From NCBI GenBank assembly GCA_035714625.1, contig DASTLT010000169.1, positions 6,431-70,430 on the forward strand: 64,000 nt of DNA, read 5' to 3'. This document shows, one piece after another, positions 42,281 to 51,461 of the stretch. A program made the translations under genes and the position numbers. The notes below the pieces were generated by a model, which made no database searches, was not told the origin of the DNA, and was given only the letters and a program-made list of their open reading frames with translations. The first letter of the stretch is position 1. Each line of letters starts with the position of its first letter. The stretch comes from GCA-003244245 sp035714625 (GTDB lineage Bacteria; Actinomycetota; Actinomycetes; Mycobacteriales; Pseudonocardiaceae).

Positions 42281-43151
42281 GCGCCGCCATGACGGTCCGG
42301 TGGTGGAACGAGTAACCATGCTTGCTCAGCACCCCGGGCACGGCGCGCTGGCCGGTCAGCACCATCTCGTCGACGAGTTCGGCGCCGCGTACCAGCCGCA
42401 GCGCGAAACCGGGCACCACCAGCAGGGTAGGCCGGTGCATCACCTCGCCCACCGCCTGGGTGAACTCGGCGTTGGTCACGGGTTCCGGGCCGGTGAGGTT
42501 GACCGGGCCGGACGCCGCTTCGTGCTCGAGTACGAAGCGGATCGCGCCCACCTCGTCGTCGAGTGAGATCCACGGCATGTACTGGCGCCCACTGCCCAAC
42601 CGACCGCCCAGCCCGAGGGCGAACAACGGTTTGAGCTGACCCAGCAACCCGCCGGACGGGGAGATCACCAGACCGGTGCGCGCCCGCACGACCCGCACCC
42701 CGGCCCGCTCGGCGGGCCGCGTGGCGGCCTCCCATTCGCGGCAGATCTCGGCGATGAACCCTGAACCGGTCGGGGCATGCTCGTCGACCTCGCGCTCCCC
42801 GGTGTCGCCGTAGTAGCCCACCCCGGAGGCGTTGACCAGCACCGGCACCCGGTGCTCGGCCGCCGCCGCCGCGAGCACCTCGGTGGGACCGATCCGGCTG
42901 TCCCGGATCGCCTGTTTGTGCTCCCCAGACCAGCGTCGGTCAGCCATTGGCGAGCCGCACAGGTTCACCACCGCATCCGCGCCGTCGAGAGCGCCCGCAG
43001 CCATGGTCCCCGCCGAGGGATCCCAGCCGCGCTCGTCCGGAGCCGAAGGGCGCCTGCGGACCAGCCGGAGCACCTCATGACCGGCCTGGCGCAGTACCGG
43101 GACCAGCGCCGTACCGATCAGACCCGACGACCCCGCGACCACCACTCGCAT
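42261..43151 (-). CDS. TIGR01777-type NAD-dependent epimerase/dehydratase family protein
   Basis: A 296-residue atypical extended SDR of the YfcH/SulA-like group. It has VVVAGSSGLIGTALVPVLRQAGHEV (residues 3-27), GADAVVNLCGSPMADRRW, the active-site region VNASGVGYYGDTGE, and the C-terminal PGFALRLVRGAELVDEMVLTGQRAVPGVL. It is Rv2216 in order, between sucB and lipB in mycobacteria. The enzymatic reaction is not established for the family. Confidence 0.85.
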   Translation of the reverse strand: MRVVVAGSSGLIGTALVPVLRQAGHEVLRLVRRRPSAPDERGWDPSAGTMAAGALDGADAVVNLCGSPMADRRWSGEHKQAIRDSRIGPTEVLAAAAAEHRVPVLVNASGVGYYGDTGEREVDEHAPTGSGFIAEICREWEAATRPAERAGVRVVRARTGLVISPSGGLLGQLKPLFALGLGGRLGSGRQYMPWISLDDEVGAIRFVLEHEAASGPVNLTGPEPVTNAEFTQAVGEVMHRPTLLVVPGFALRLVRGAELVDEMVLTGQRAVPGVLSKHGYSFHHRTVMAALVAALE

Positions 43152-43241
43152 GCCGCGATCCTGTCTGCTCAGCGCAGCCGGCGCGACCCAGGATCGGACA
43201 CTGGACCGGGCTGTCTCCCCGTCAGCCGCTCTGATCTGGGT

Positions 43242-44534
43242 TCAGGCATGATGCTGGCCTTGCGGCGGCAGGAAGTCGAGGACGTCCTTGCCGAGGTAAG
43301 GCCTCAGCACGTCGGGGACCCGCACCCGGCCGTCTGGCATCTGGCCGTGCTCGATGATTGCGGCCCAGAGCCGCGGCGTGGCGAGGCCGGAGCCATTGAG
43401 CGTGTATACCGGTCGAGTGCCACTCTCGGTGCGAACCCGGATGTTGCTGCGGCGGGCTTGGAAGTCGGTGAAGTTGCCGACCGAGGACACCTCCAGCCAG
43501 CGGTCCACCCCGGGCGAGTACACCTCCAGGTCATAGATGCGTGCGGAGGAGAACGTAAGATCCCCGGTGGCGAGGTCGACGACGCGGTAAGGAAGCTGCA
43601 GTTGCTGGAGGGTGCGTTCGGCGTCGGCCAGCAGTTCCTCGAACTCCTGCTCGACGGTGTCCGGCAAGCACAGCCGTACCAGCTCCACCTTGTGAAACTC
43701 GTGTAGCCGCTGCATCCCCCGAGTATCCTTGCCGGCACTGCCCGCTTCGCGCCGAAAGCAGGATGTGTAGGTCATGTAGCGGCGCGGGAGGTCGTCTTGG
43801 TGGAGAATCTCGTCCCGGTGCAGCGCAGTGAGTGGTACTTCACCAGTCGGCACAGCCCAGAAATCGTCAAGGGTGGTGGCATAGGCGTCGTCGGCGAACT
43901 TCGGGAGATGTCCCGTTCCTACCATGATCGGTTGCCGGACCAGGTGCGGAACCACCAGCTCCTCGTAGGTGGGCCGGTGCAGGTCCAGACCGAACGACAC
44001 GAGTGCCCGCAGCAGTTGGGCACCGTCACCGCGAAGGACCGCGAACCCCGAGCCGCTGAGCTTGGCCGCGCGCTCCGGATCGAAGATGCCGAGGTCACCG
44101 GCCACCTCCCAGTGCGGTCGCGCGGCTGACCGTGGGATAGCTTCCGGCCCACCGTGACGTACCACAACGTTCGCCGACTCGTCATCACCGATCGGCGCCT
44201 GGGGGTCGGGCAGGTTTGGCAGCTCCAGGAGCAGGCTCATGGATGCCTCCTCGGCCTGCCGGTACTCCTCCTCCAACTCCGCGATGTGTCCCTTGAGTTC
44301 GGCCAGCTTCGCCCGGAGGACATCGGCAGCCGGATCCTTGGCAGCGACGAGACGTCCCATCTCCTTCGAACGCTGGTTCATCTGCGACCGTCGCTCGTCG
44401 AGCTTCGTTCGGACCTGGCGACGGCGTACCACTGAGTCTCGTGCGAGGTACACCTTCGCTGGATCGAGGCCCTTCGTCGCCAGACGCTTGGCGACGTCAT
44501 CGGTGTGGTCCAAGATCAGGTCGAGGTCGAGCAC
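43242..44534 (-). CDS. serS: Seryl-tRNA synthetase
   Basis: SerS charges tRNA-Ser and tRNA-Sec. The 430-residue class II enzyme has the N-terminal coiled-coil arm (about residues 28-100), motif 2 YTSCFRREAGSAGKDTRGMQRLHEFHKVE and motif 3 GSGLATPRLWAAIIEHGQ. GTG 44534 has GGAG 7 nt upstream. It sits between the epimerase and sucB, where the M. tuberculosis order has no serS, and a 319-bp upstream region is given to it. It could be the only serS of the genome or an extra, possibly resistant, copy; this window cannot decide. Confidence 0.94.
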   Translation of the reverse strand: MLDLDLILDHTDDVAKRLATKGLDPAKVYLARDSVVRRRQVRTKLDERRSQMNQRSKEMGRLVAAKDPAADVLRAKLAELKGHIAELEEEYRQAEEASMSLLLELPNLPDPQAPIGDDESANVVVRHGGPEAIPRSAARPHWEVAGDLGIFDPERAAKLSGSGFAVLRGDGAQLLRALVSFGLDLHRPTYEELVVPHLVRQPIMVGTGHLPKFADDAYATTLDDFWAVPTGEVPLTALHRDEILHQDDLPRRYMTYTSCFRREAGSAGKDTRGMQRLHEFHKVELVRLCLPDTVEQEFEELLADAERTLQQLQLPYRVVDLATGDLTFSSARIYDLEVYSPGVDRWLEVSSVGNFTDFQARRSNIRVRTESGTRPVYTLNGSGLATPRLWAAIIEHGQMPDGRVRVPDVLRPYLGKDVLDFLPPQGQHHA

Positions 44535-44853
44535 GCTTTCTCCGTAAGTTCGTTGTCCGGACTCGAGACGATCCGACGAGTCCGGGGCCTGGGGCAGCGC
44601 TCAGCCTACGCCCAGCGGGAGGCCGGAGACACGCAGGTATGAGGTCATACGAAGAACGCATGACCCACCGGATAGATTACTTCCGGTGCAACTGGCGGAT
44701 TCCGGCGAGGTCATAACCGTCAATGAGACGAGTCGTGCAGAGTATGTCGGGAGCAAGGGCTGCGTCGTCAGGAACCCACGGGTCAGTGTCCTACCGCTAA
44801 CCGAGGACCGAGGTCGGAGGGGGTCCGTTTCGCAGCAGGTGTGGGACTCGTGT
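44535..44853 (-). other. 319-bp serS upstream region
   Basis: No gene is seen. Next to serS, 9-bp arms at 44557-44565 and 44577-44585 (CCGGACTCG and complement) form a hairpin with an 11-nt loop. Further up is the palindrome GTATGA-GG-TCATAC at 44637-44650, an operator-like site. I found no T-box element or specifier. The sucB 3' end closes the region. Confidence 0.5.
44637..44650. promoter_or_regulatory. Operator-like palindrome in the serS leader region
   Basis: GTATGA-GG-TCATAC is a perfect 6-2-6 inverted repeat about 100 bp upstream of the serS start. It is a candidate binding site for a dimeric regulator; no regulator gene is adjacent. Confidence 0.4.
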
Positions 44854-46683
44854 TTAGAGCCCAAGGTCAGCTTCGAAGGCGGCTCCGGTGAGGCGCTCGG
44901 AGATGGTGGTGAGGAACCGGGCGGCGTCGGCGCCGTCCACCAGTCGGTGGTCATAGGACAGCGCCAGGTAGATGATCGAGCGGATCGCGATACTGTCCCC
45001 ATCCGGACCGGAGAGCACCGCGGGACGCTTGACCACGGTGCCGGTGCCGAGGATCCCGACCTGCGGTTGCAGGATGATCGGGGTGTCGAACAGCGCTCCG
45101 CGCGAGCCGGTGTTGCTGATCGTGAAGGTCCCCCCGCTCATCTCATCCGGAGTGATCTTGTTCGATCTGGTCCGCTCGGCGAGATCGGCGATCCGGCGGG
45201 CCAATCCGGCGATGTTCAGGTCGCCCGCGTCGTGGATCACCGGTACCAGCAGCCCGCGCTCGGTGTCGACCGCGATGCCCAGATGCTCGGCACCGTGGTA
45301 GATGACCTCGCCCTTCTCGGTATTGATCGAGGCGTTGACTTTCGGATGCTGCTTCAACGCCTCGACGGTGGCCTTGGCGAAGAACGGCAGGAAGGACAGC
45401 TTGACGCCCTCCCGGGCCTGGAAAGCCTGCTTCGCCCGATCACGCAACGCCGCGAGATGGGTGATGTCGGCCTCGACCACGGTGGTGAGCTGGGCGGAGA
45501 TCTGCAGTGACTCCACCATCCGCTTGGCGATCACACTGCGCATCCGGGACAGCTTCTCAGTCTTCCCGCGCAGCTCCGAGACGGCGACCGGTGGCCTGGC
45601 CGCGGATGGCCGCTCGGGGGGTGCCTGGGCTGCAGAGGTCTGCTCAGCGGGCTGCGGCTTGTGCTGCTCGACGGCAGCCAGGACGTCCTGCTTACGGATC
45701 CGGCCGCCAACGCCGGTGCCCTGCACGCTCGACAGGTCAACACCGTGCTCCGCGGCGAGCTTGCGTACCAGCGGCGTGACGTACGGAGCACCGCCAGCCC
45801 CGTCATGGTCGGCGGCGGGAACCGGGGCGGATTCCCTCGCCGGCGCACGCCGCGCGGCCGGTGCGCTCTGCGCCGGGGGCACTGACTGTCGCGGTGGCTC
45901 CGGTTCTGCGGACGGCTCCGGTTGTGCGGCCGGCTCGGGCCGTGCGTCCTGCTCAGCCTGAGTGGCGGGCTGGGGTTCGGCGGGCTGGTGGCGGGGGGCA
46001 GGGGCACTGCTGACATCGCCGACGGTGGCGAGCTGGGCGCCGACCTCGACGGTGTCGTCCTCGGGGACCAGAATCTCCAGCACCGTGCCGGACACCGGAG
46101 AGGGGATCTCGGTGTCCACCTTGTCGGTCGACACCTCCAGCAGCGGCTCGTCCTGCTGCACGGGGTCACCGACCCGCTTGAGCCAGCGGGTCACCGTGCC
46201 CTCGGTCACGCTCTCACCGAGCGCGGGCATCCGGATCGGCGTACCGGATCCGCTGGCACCAGCACCATCGGATCCGGGGCCACCCGAGCCAGGGTCGGAT
46301 GCTCCCACACCGTTGGGGGTGGGCGCGGCGGTCGGTTCGGGCTCAGGTGGTGCGAAACGGGTCGGCTCAGGCTTGAACTGCTGTGGCTGGCGCGCGGCCA
46401 CCGTCTCGGGTAGTTGCCAGCCGGAGTCCGGGCGGGGGACCCGGCTGGAGTCAGCGATCACCGCGAGCTGCGCGCCGACCTGGACCGTCTCGTCCTCGGC
46501 GACCACGATCCGCTGCAATATCCCGGCCGCAGGCGAGGGGATCTCGGTGTCCACCTTGTCGGTCGACACCTCAACCAGCGGTTCATCCAGCTCGACGGAA
46601 TCACCCTCCTGCTTGAGCCAGCGGGTCACCGTTCCCTCGGTGACGCTCTCGCCGAGCGCAGGCATCTCCACGGCGTACGCCAT
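44854..46683 (-). CDS. sucB: Dihydrolipoyllysine acyltransferase E2 (SucB/DlaT)
   Basis: This E2 is the core of a 2-oxoacid dehydrogenase complex, moving acyl groups from lipoyl arms to CoA. The 609-residue protein has two lipoyl domains, each with EVSTDKVDTEIPSP (lipoylated Lys near residues 43 and 190), and Pro/Ala/Glu-rich linkers. The E1/E3-binding domain (YVTPLVRKLAAEHGVDLSSVQGTG) starts near residue 300. The catalytic acyltransferase domain ends with SYDHRLVDGADAARFL. In mycobacteria the homologue (Rv2215, DlaT) serves pyruvate dehydrogenase. lpdA lies 43 bp upstream on the same strand, so E3 and E2 are cotranscribed. Confidence 0.95.
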   Translation of the reverse strand: MAYAVEMPALGESVTEGTVTRWLKQEGDSVELDEPLVEVSTDKVDTEIPSPAAGILQRIVVAEDETVQVGAQLAVIADSSRVPRPDSGWQLPETVAARQPQQFKPEPTRFAPPEPEPTAAPTPNGVGASDPGSGGPGSDGAGASGSGTPIRMPALGESVTEGTVTRWLKRVGDPVQQDEPLLEVSTDKVDTEIPSPVSGTVLEILVPEDDTVEVGAQLATVGDVSSAPAPRHQPAEPQPATQAEQDARPEPAAQPEPSAEPEPPRQSVPPAQSAPAARRAPARESAPVPAADHDGAGGAPYVTPLVRKLAAEHGVDLSSVQGTGVGGRIRKQDVLAAVEQHKPQPAEQTSAAQAPPERPSAARPPVAVSELRGKTEKLSRMRSVIAKRMVESLQISAQLTTVVEADITHLAALRDRAKQAFQAREGVKLSFLPFFAKATVEALKQHPKVNASINTEKGEVIYHGAEHLGIAVDTERGLLVPVIHDAGDLNIAGLARRIADLAERTRSNKITPDEMSGGTFTISNTGSRGALFDTPIILQPQVGILGTGTVVKRPAVLSGPDGDSIAIRSIIYLALSYDHRLVDGADAARFLTTISERLTGAAFEADLGL

Positions 46684-46726
46684 CTGTTGCCTCGACTCCT
46701 CGTCCTTCTTGCGGTCTTTCCTTCGA

Positions 46727-48112
46727 TCAGCCGTGCACGTGCAGCGGCTTGCCGGCCAGCGCGAGATGGGCCTCGCCGAGGGCCTCGTTCTGCGTGGGAT
46801 GGGCGTGCACCAAAGCGGCGACGTCCTCGGGGTACGCTTCCCAGTTGAAGATCAACTGTGCCTCGCCGACCAGCTCGCCGACCCGGGCTCCGACCATGTG
46901 CAGTCCCACCACCGGGCCGCCCTTCGCCCGCACCAGTTTGATCGCGCCCTTCGTCTGCAGGATCAGGCTCTTGCCGTTCCCGGCCAGGTCGTAGGTGATC
47001 GTCTCAATCTCGGGATAGCGCTCCTTGGCCTGCGACTCGGTGAGCCCGACCGAAGCGATCTCCGGCTCACAGTAGGTCACTCGCGGGATGCCGTCCTCGT
47101 CGACCGGGTTCGGGTTCAGCCCGGCGATCTCCTCGGCGAGGAAGATGCCCTGCGCGAACCCGCGGTGCGCCAGTTGCAGCCCAGGCACGATATCACCGAG
47201 CGCATACACCCCAGGCAGGTTGGTGCGCAGCCGCTGGTCGGTGAGCACGAAGCCGCGCTCCATCCGCACTCCCGCCTCGTGGTAGCCGGCGTCGGCGGTG
47301 TTCGGGCCGCGCCCCACGGCGACCAACAGCAGGTCGGCGTCGAACTGCTCACCGGACTCCAGGCTCACCGTGACGCCCGTGGCGGACTGCTCAGCACCGG
47401 TGAACCGCACCCCGGTCTTGAACGTGATGCCGCGGCGGCGGAAAGCCCGCTCCAGTTGCTTGGAGGAGAAGTCGTCCTCGGCCGGGACGAGCCGGGGCAG
47501 CGCCTCGATGACGATGACCTCGGCCCCGAAGGAGCGCCACACGCTGGCGAACTCGACACCGATCACCCCCCCGCCCAGCACCACCACCCGCTCCGGCACA
47601 TAGTCCAGGTGCAGCGCCTGGTCGCTGGTGATGACCCGGCCCCCGATCTCCAGCCCGGGCAGGGACCTGGCGTAAGACCCGGTGGCCAGCACGACAGCGT
47701 GCCCGGAGTAATGCTGACCGTCGACCTCGACAGCACCCGGCGCGACGAAGCGTCCGTTGCCCTCGACATAGGTGATCCCCCGGGATGACACCAGCCCCTG
47801 CAGGCCCTTGTACATCCGCGCGACCACGCCGTCCTTGTACTTGTTCACCCCACCCATATCGACGCCTTCGAGCGCGGTTTTCACGCCGAACTGGTGAGCG
47901 TCGCGGGCGGCGTCGGCCACCTCCGCGGCATGCAGCAGCGCCTTGGTCGGGATGCAACCGCGGTGCAGGCAGGTGCCGCCCAGCTTGTCCTTCTCCACCA
48001 GGACCACGGACAAGCCAAGCTGCGCGCCCCGCAGGGCGCAGGCGTAACCGCCCGAGCCGCCACCCAGAATCACCAGGTCAGCAGGGCCGGGGGTGGCCGG
48101 GGTGTCGGTCAC
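46727..48112 (-). CDS. lpdA: Dihydrolipoyl dehydrogenase E3
   Basis: E3 re-oxidises dihydrolipoamide using FAD and NAD+. The 461-residue protein has the FAD motif LVILGGGSGGYACALRGAQLG (about residues 13-33), the redox disulfide in GGTCLHRGCIPTKAL (about 43-57), the NAD-binding VVLGGGVIGVEFASVW, and the C-terminal His-Glu in HAHPTQNEALGEAHLALAGKPLH. GTG 48112 is chosen because GAGGAG lies 7 nt upstream; the longer open frame has no conserved N-terminus. It pairs with sucB and with the lipoate genes lipA and lipB nearby. Confidence 0.95.
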   Translation of the reverse strand: MTDTPATPGPADLVILGGGSGGYACALRGAQLGLSVVLVEKDKLGGTCLHRGCIPTKALLHAAEVADAARDAHQFGVKTALEGVDMGGVNKYKDGVVARMYKGLQGLVSSRGITYVEGNGRFVAPGAVEVDGQHYSGHAVVLATGSYARSLPGLEIGGRVITSDQALHLDYVPERVVVLGGGVIGVEFASVWRSFGAEVIVIEALPRLVPAEDDFSSKQLERAFRRRGITFKTGVRFTGAEQSATGVTVSLESGEQFDADLLLVAVGRGPNTADAGYHEAGVRMERGFVLTDQRLRTNLPGVYALGDIVPGLQLAHRGFAQGIFLAEEIAGLNPNPVDEDGIPRVTYCEPEIASVGLTESQAKERYPEIETITYDLAGNGKSLILQTKGAIKLVRAKGGPVVGLHMVGARVGELVGEAQLIFNWEAYPEDVAALVHAHPTQNEALGEAHLALAGKPLHVHG

Positions 48113-48319
48113 TGAGAAGCTCCTCAAGCAGATGTCGGTACCGTGGCGCTGCCCGTCGCAGGCGGGCGCCCCAGCCATCTTGTCACCACGCCTCGCGCTC
48201 TTGCGATGTGGGCGCGGAGGTGCTGGCGCCCAGAAAGGGTGGGCAGAAATCCCCTGAACGGGTGCGTTGTGCTGGCAGGATTGCGGGAAGTACCGGCGAA
48301 GGCGAGGAGGTGGCTGGGG

Positions 48320-48667
48320 GTGGGCCTGTTCGATCGGCTCCGGCGTCGCGGGCGGCCAGGGACGAGGCACGCGGCGTCCACAGCGGACATCGACCATCTC
48401 GAGCAGTGGGCTGGCGCCCGGCGAGGAGTGGAGGCATACGTCGAGCCCCGCACCACGGTCACCGATATCACCGTGGTGCTGGTCGCGCACGACGGGGAGT
48501 GGACCCGGCGCCGGGTGGGCAGCGGCGCGGACGCGCAGCGGCTGGGCAGGCGGTTAGGCATCCCGGTCTACGACGTAGCCAAGATCGGTTACCCGCAGCG
48601 GATGCGGGACTACACCGCCCGGCAGCGCATCCTGCGGGAGCGCGAACAGGGCGCGGACAGCCCGTAA
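48320..48667 (+). CDS. Small conserved hypothetical protein
   Basis: A 115-residue basic protein. GTG 48320 has GAGGAGG 9 nt upstream. Seen are a central block ITVVLVAHDGEWTRRRVGS and a C-terminal block LGIPVYDVAKIGYPQRMRDY, which look like one alpha/beta domain. It is divergent from lpdA (207 bp between starts) and convergent with pepA. I do not recognise a function. Confidence 0.65.
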   Translation: MGLFDRLRRRGRPGTRHAASTADIDHLEQWAGARRGVEAYVEPRTTVTDITVVLVAHDGEWTRRRVGSGADAQRLGRRLGIPVYDVAKIGYPQRMRDYTARQRILREREQGADSP

Positions 48668-48697
48668 CCCGGTGCCGCGTCAGCCCGGTGCCGCGTC
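48668..48697. repeat. 16-bp duplication before the pepA stop
   Basis: CCCGGTGCCGCGTC occurs at 48668-48681 and 48684-48697, between the stops of two convergent genes. Confidence 0.8.
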
Positions 48698-48700
48698 CGG

Positions 48701-50209
48701 TCAGCCGTGCTCGGCGATGTCGGTAAGCACGGCGGCTAACGTGCGCACCGGCACTCCGGTACCACCCTTGCCGGTGTAGCCCCACGGCGAGCCAGTGTTG
48801 TAGGCCGGGCCCGCCACATCCAGGTGCGCCCAGGCGACACCATCGGGGACGAACTCGGAAAGGAACACCCCGGCGGCGAGCATCCCGCCCCAGCGATGGC
48901 TCATCACATTGGCGATGTCGGCGAGCTTGGAGTCCAGGTCGGACCGCAGGTGATCGGGCAGCGGCATGGCCCACCCGTTCTCCCCGACCGTTTGGGAGAT
49001 GGCGGTGACCCGGTCCCGGAACTCCGGAGTGCCCATGATTCCCGGGGTGCGGGTGCCCAGGGCGACCATTTGCGCGCCGGTCAGCGTGGCGGTGTCGATA
49101 ATGTAGTCTGGGTTATCCTGGGCTGCGCGGACCAGCGCGTCGGCCAGCACCAGCCGTCCCTCGGCATCGGTGTTGAGCACCTCGACCGTGGTGCCGCCGT
49201 ACATCGTGAGCACGTCCCCTGGCCGGTAGGCGGTGCCCGAGGGCATGTTCTCGGCCATCGGCACGGTGGCGATCACCTCGAGTGGCAGCTCGAGCCGGGC
49301 GGCCAGCACGGTGGTGACGACCACGGCAGCCGCCCCCGCCATGTCCATCGTCATCTCCTCCATCTTCGCCGCCGGTTTGATCGAGATCCCGCCGGTGTCG
49401 AAGGTGATCCCCTTGCCGACCAGGGCCACCTTCGCTCTCGACTCGGCCGGGAGGTAATGCAGCCGGACCAGCCGCGGTGGCCGCGACGATCCGCTGCCGA
49501 CCCCGACGATGCCGCCGTAGCCCTCGCGGTGCAGTGCCCGCTCGTCGAGTACCTCGGTGCGCAGCCCAGCCTGCTCGGCCAGCGTCACCGCCCGCTCGGC
49601 GAAGGACGCCGGATAGAGGTCATTGGGTGGGGTGTTCACCAGGTCCCGGGCGGTCAGCACGGCGTCGGCCACCGCCGCGGCTCTGGCCAGCTCTTGTTCC
49701 GCCGTGGCCGTGCCGGTCGAGGGCACCGCCAGATCCATCTGCCCGAGCGGTCCCTCCCCGTTCTGCGACCGGTAGGCGGTGAAGGCATACCCTCCCAGGG
49801 CTGCCCCCTCCGCCGCTGCGGCCAGATCGATCCGGGACAGCGTGGTGACCGCCCTGGCCGTGCCGGTCAGCGCGCGGGCCGCGGCTCCCGCGGCCCGGCG
49901 CACCTGCTCGCCGGTGGGCTGGCCCTCGACCGCACCGAGACCGGTGGCAACCAGCAGCGGAGCCGCCACGGCGCCGCGGGTTGGTACCTTGACCACCTCA
50001 TCGGACTTGCCCCGGGCGCCCAGCACGGCGAGCAGGTCGGCGAGCCCGCCGTCGAACGCCGCGGCCACGTCGTCGGCCCCGTCCGCCAGCTTGGCCCGCC
50101 CTTCACTTGCTACGGTGCCCACCACGAGGGCATCGACTTCGGCGGCGGTCACCGCGGCGTCGGTGAGGCGCAAGGTCGGGCTGGTCACAGTCGTCTCCTC
50201 GCCGATCAA
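48701..50209 (-). CDS. pepA: Leucyl aminopeptidase (M17)
   Basis: A cytoplasmic dizinc aminopeptidase releasing N-terminal residues. The 502-residue protein has the metal and catalytic signatures KGITFDTGGISIKP (about residues 265-278), MDMAGAAAVV and NTDAEGRLVLADAL (about 343-356), and the C-terminal SEFVPDGVAWAHLDVAGPA. It is Rv2213 in order, between the E2/E3 genes and gcvT. The start lies about 125 bp from the divergent gcvT start. Confidence 0.94.
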   Translation of the reverse strand: MIGEETTVTSPTLRLTDAAVTAAEVDALVVGTVASEGRAKLADGADDVAAAFDGGLADLLAVLGARGKSDEVVKVPTRGAVAAPLLVATGLGAVEGQPTGEQVRRAAGAAARALTGTARAVTTLSRIDLAAAAEGAALGGYAFTAYRSQNGEGPLGQMDLAVPSTGTATAEQELARAAAVADAVLTARDLVNTPPNDLYPASFAERAVTLAEQAGLRTEVLDERALHREGYGGIVGVGSGSSRPPRLVRLHYLPAESRAKVALVGKGITFDTGGISIKPAAKMEEMTMDMAGAAAVVVTTVLAARLELPLEVIATVPMAENMPSGTAYRPGDVLTMYGGTTVEVLNTDAEGRLVLADALVRAAQDNPDYIIDTATLTGAQMVALGTRTPGIMGTPEFRDRVTAISQTVGENGWAMPLPDHLRSDLDSKLADIANVMSHRWGGMLAAGVFLSEFVPDGVAWAHLDVAGPAYNTGSPWGYTGKGGTGVPVRTLAAVLTDIAEHG

Positions 50210-50318
50210 GCCAGGTGCTTGCGGGTGCTTGCGATGCTAACCACGCGGGTTCGGCCCGCCCGGGCCGGGCTGGTTGTCCAGGCGGGTGGCCGCGGCACCG
50301 GCCGGGTCGGGGAGGCAG

Positions 50319-50324
50319 TAGCGT
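50319..50324 (+). promoter_or_regulatory. -10 hexamer TAGCGT of gcvT
   Basis: TAGCGT ends 9 nt before GTG 50334, so the transcript should have no or a 1-2 nt leader. No glycine riboswitch is apparent in the 124-bp divergent region. Confidence 0.4.
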
Positions 50325-50333
50325 CCCGGAACC

Positions 50334-51434
50334 GTGAGCACACACCTGCGCCGCGGGCCCCTGCATGACGCCCACATCGAACTCGGCGCCACCCTGGGGC
50401 CGTTCGGTGGCTGGGAGATGCCGATCCAGTACGCCGGGGCGGGCGTCCTCACCGAACACACCGTAGTCCGCGAAGCGGTCGGCGTGTTCGATGTCACCCA
50501 CCTGGGTAAGGTCACCGTCACAGGTCCGGGGGCGGCGGAGTTCGTCAACTCCTGCCTCACCGCCGACCTCAGCCGGATCGGGCCGGGGCAGGCCCAGTAC
50601 ACGCTGTGCTGTGCCGAGGACGGGGGCGTGCTGGACGACCTGATCACCTACCTGGTCGGCCCGGACGAGGTGTTCTGCGTGCCGAACGCCGCGAACACCG
50701 GGGAGGTCGGTCGCCGGCTGGCTGCCGCGGCACCCCTCGGGGTGGCCGTGACCAACCGGCACGACGAGTACGCCGTGCTCGCCGTGCAGGGACCCCGGTC
50801 GCCCGACGTGCTCGCTGCGCTCGGCCTGCCGACCGGGATGGATTACATGGCCTTCACCGACGCGCAGTACGCCGGCCTACCGGTGCGGGTGGGTCGCAGC
50901 GGCTATACCGGTGAGCGTGGCTACGAGCTGCTGTCGACCTGGGCCGATGCGCCGGCCTGGTGGGAAGCACTGCTCGCCGCCGCCGCCCCGCTGGGCGGTC
51001 GCGCCTGCGGGCTCGGTGCCCGTGACACGCTGCGCACCGAGATGGGCTACCCGCTGCACGGCCAGGACCTCGGACCGGACATCACCCCACTGCAGGGTGG
51101 TGCCTCCTGGGCGGTCGGCTGGGACAAGCCGGTGTTCTGGGGGCGGGCGGCCCTGCTCGCCGAGCGCGAGCGCGGCCCGGTCCGGCGGCTGCGCGGGCTG
51201 CGCGCCACCGGACGCGGGGTGCCCCGGCCGCACATGCCGGTCCGCGACCGGCAAGGGGTGGTGCTGGGCGAGACCACCTCGGGCACCTTCTCCCCCACCC
51301 TGCGCACCGGCATCGCACTGGCCCTGCTCGCCACCACGGTGCGGGTGGGAGACACCGTCGAGGTGGACGTCCGGGGCCGGGCGCTGCCCTGCGAGGTGGT
51401 CAAGACCCCCTTCGTGCCTTCCCGGGTGCGCTAG
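50334..51434 (+). CDS. gcvT: Glycine cleavage system T protein (aminomethyltransferase)
   Basis: GcvT transfers the methylene of the aminomethyl-lipoyl H protein to tetrahydrofolate, releasing ammonia. The 366-residue protein has RRGPLHDAHIELGATLGPFGGWEMPIQY, the GVFDVTHLGKVTVTGPGA region, the folate-site RVGRSGYTGERGYEL, and the C-terminal GETTSGTFSPTL. It is Rv2211c in order. The other glycine cleavage genes are not in the window. The gene depends on lipoylated GcvH and so on lipA and lipB. Confidence 0.94.
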   Translation: MSTHLRRGPLHDAHIELGATLGPFGGWEMPIQYAGAGVLTEHTVVREAVGVFDVTHLGKVTVTGPGAAEFVNSCLTADLSRIGPGQAQYTLCCAEDGGVLDDLITYLVGPDEVFCVPNAANTGEVGRRLAAAAPLGVAVTNRHDEYAVLAVQGPRSPDVLAALGLPTGMDYMAFTDAQYAGLPVRVGRSGYTGERGYELLSTWADAPAWWEALLAAAAPLGGRACGLGARDTLRTEMGYPLHGQDLGPDITPLQGGASWAVGWDKPVFWGRAALLAERERGPVRRLRGLRATGRGVPRPHMPVRDRQGVVLGETTSGTFSPTLRTGIALALLATTVRVGDTVEVDVRGRALPCEVVKTPFVPSRVR

Positions 51435-51447
51435 CGCACCCGGGAAG
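51418..51447. terminator. Hairpin between gcvT and galK
   Basis: CTTCCCGGGTGCG (51418-51430), loop CTAG and the exact complement (51435-51447) form a 13-bp stem that contains the gcvT stop. Both genes converge on it, so bidirectional termination is likely. Confidence 0.75.
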
Positions 51448-51461
51448 CGGGGAGATGCGCG

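Noticed and set aside
44535..44853. T-box leader for serS
   Set aside because: I could not find the antiterminator TGGNACCGCG element or a serine specifier; only a simple hairpin and a palindrome are present.
45962..47788. 608-residue plus-strand ORF across sucB and lpdA
   Set aside because: It crosses two well-defined genes on the other strand and has Ser/Thr/Pro-biased shadow composition.
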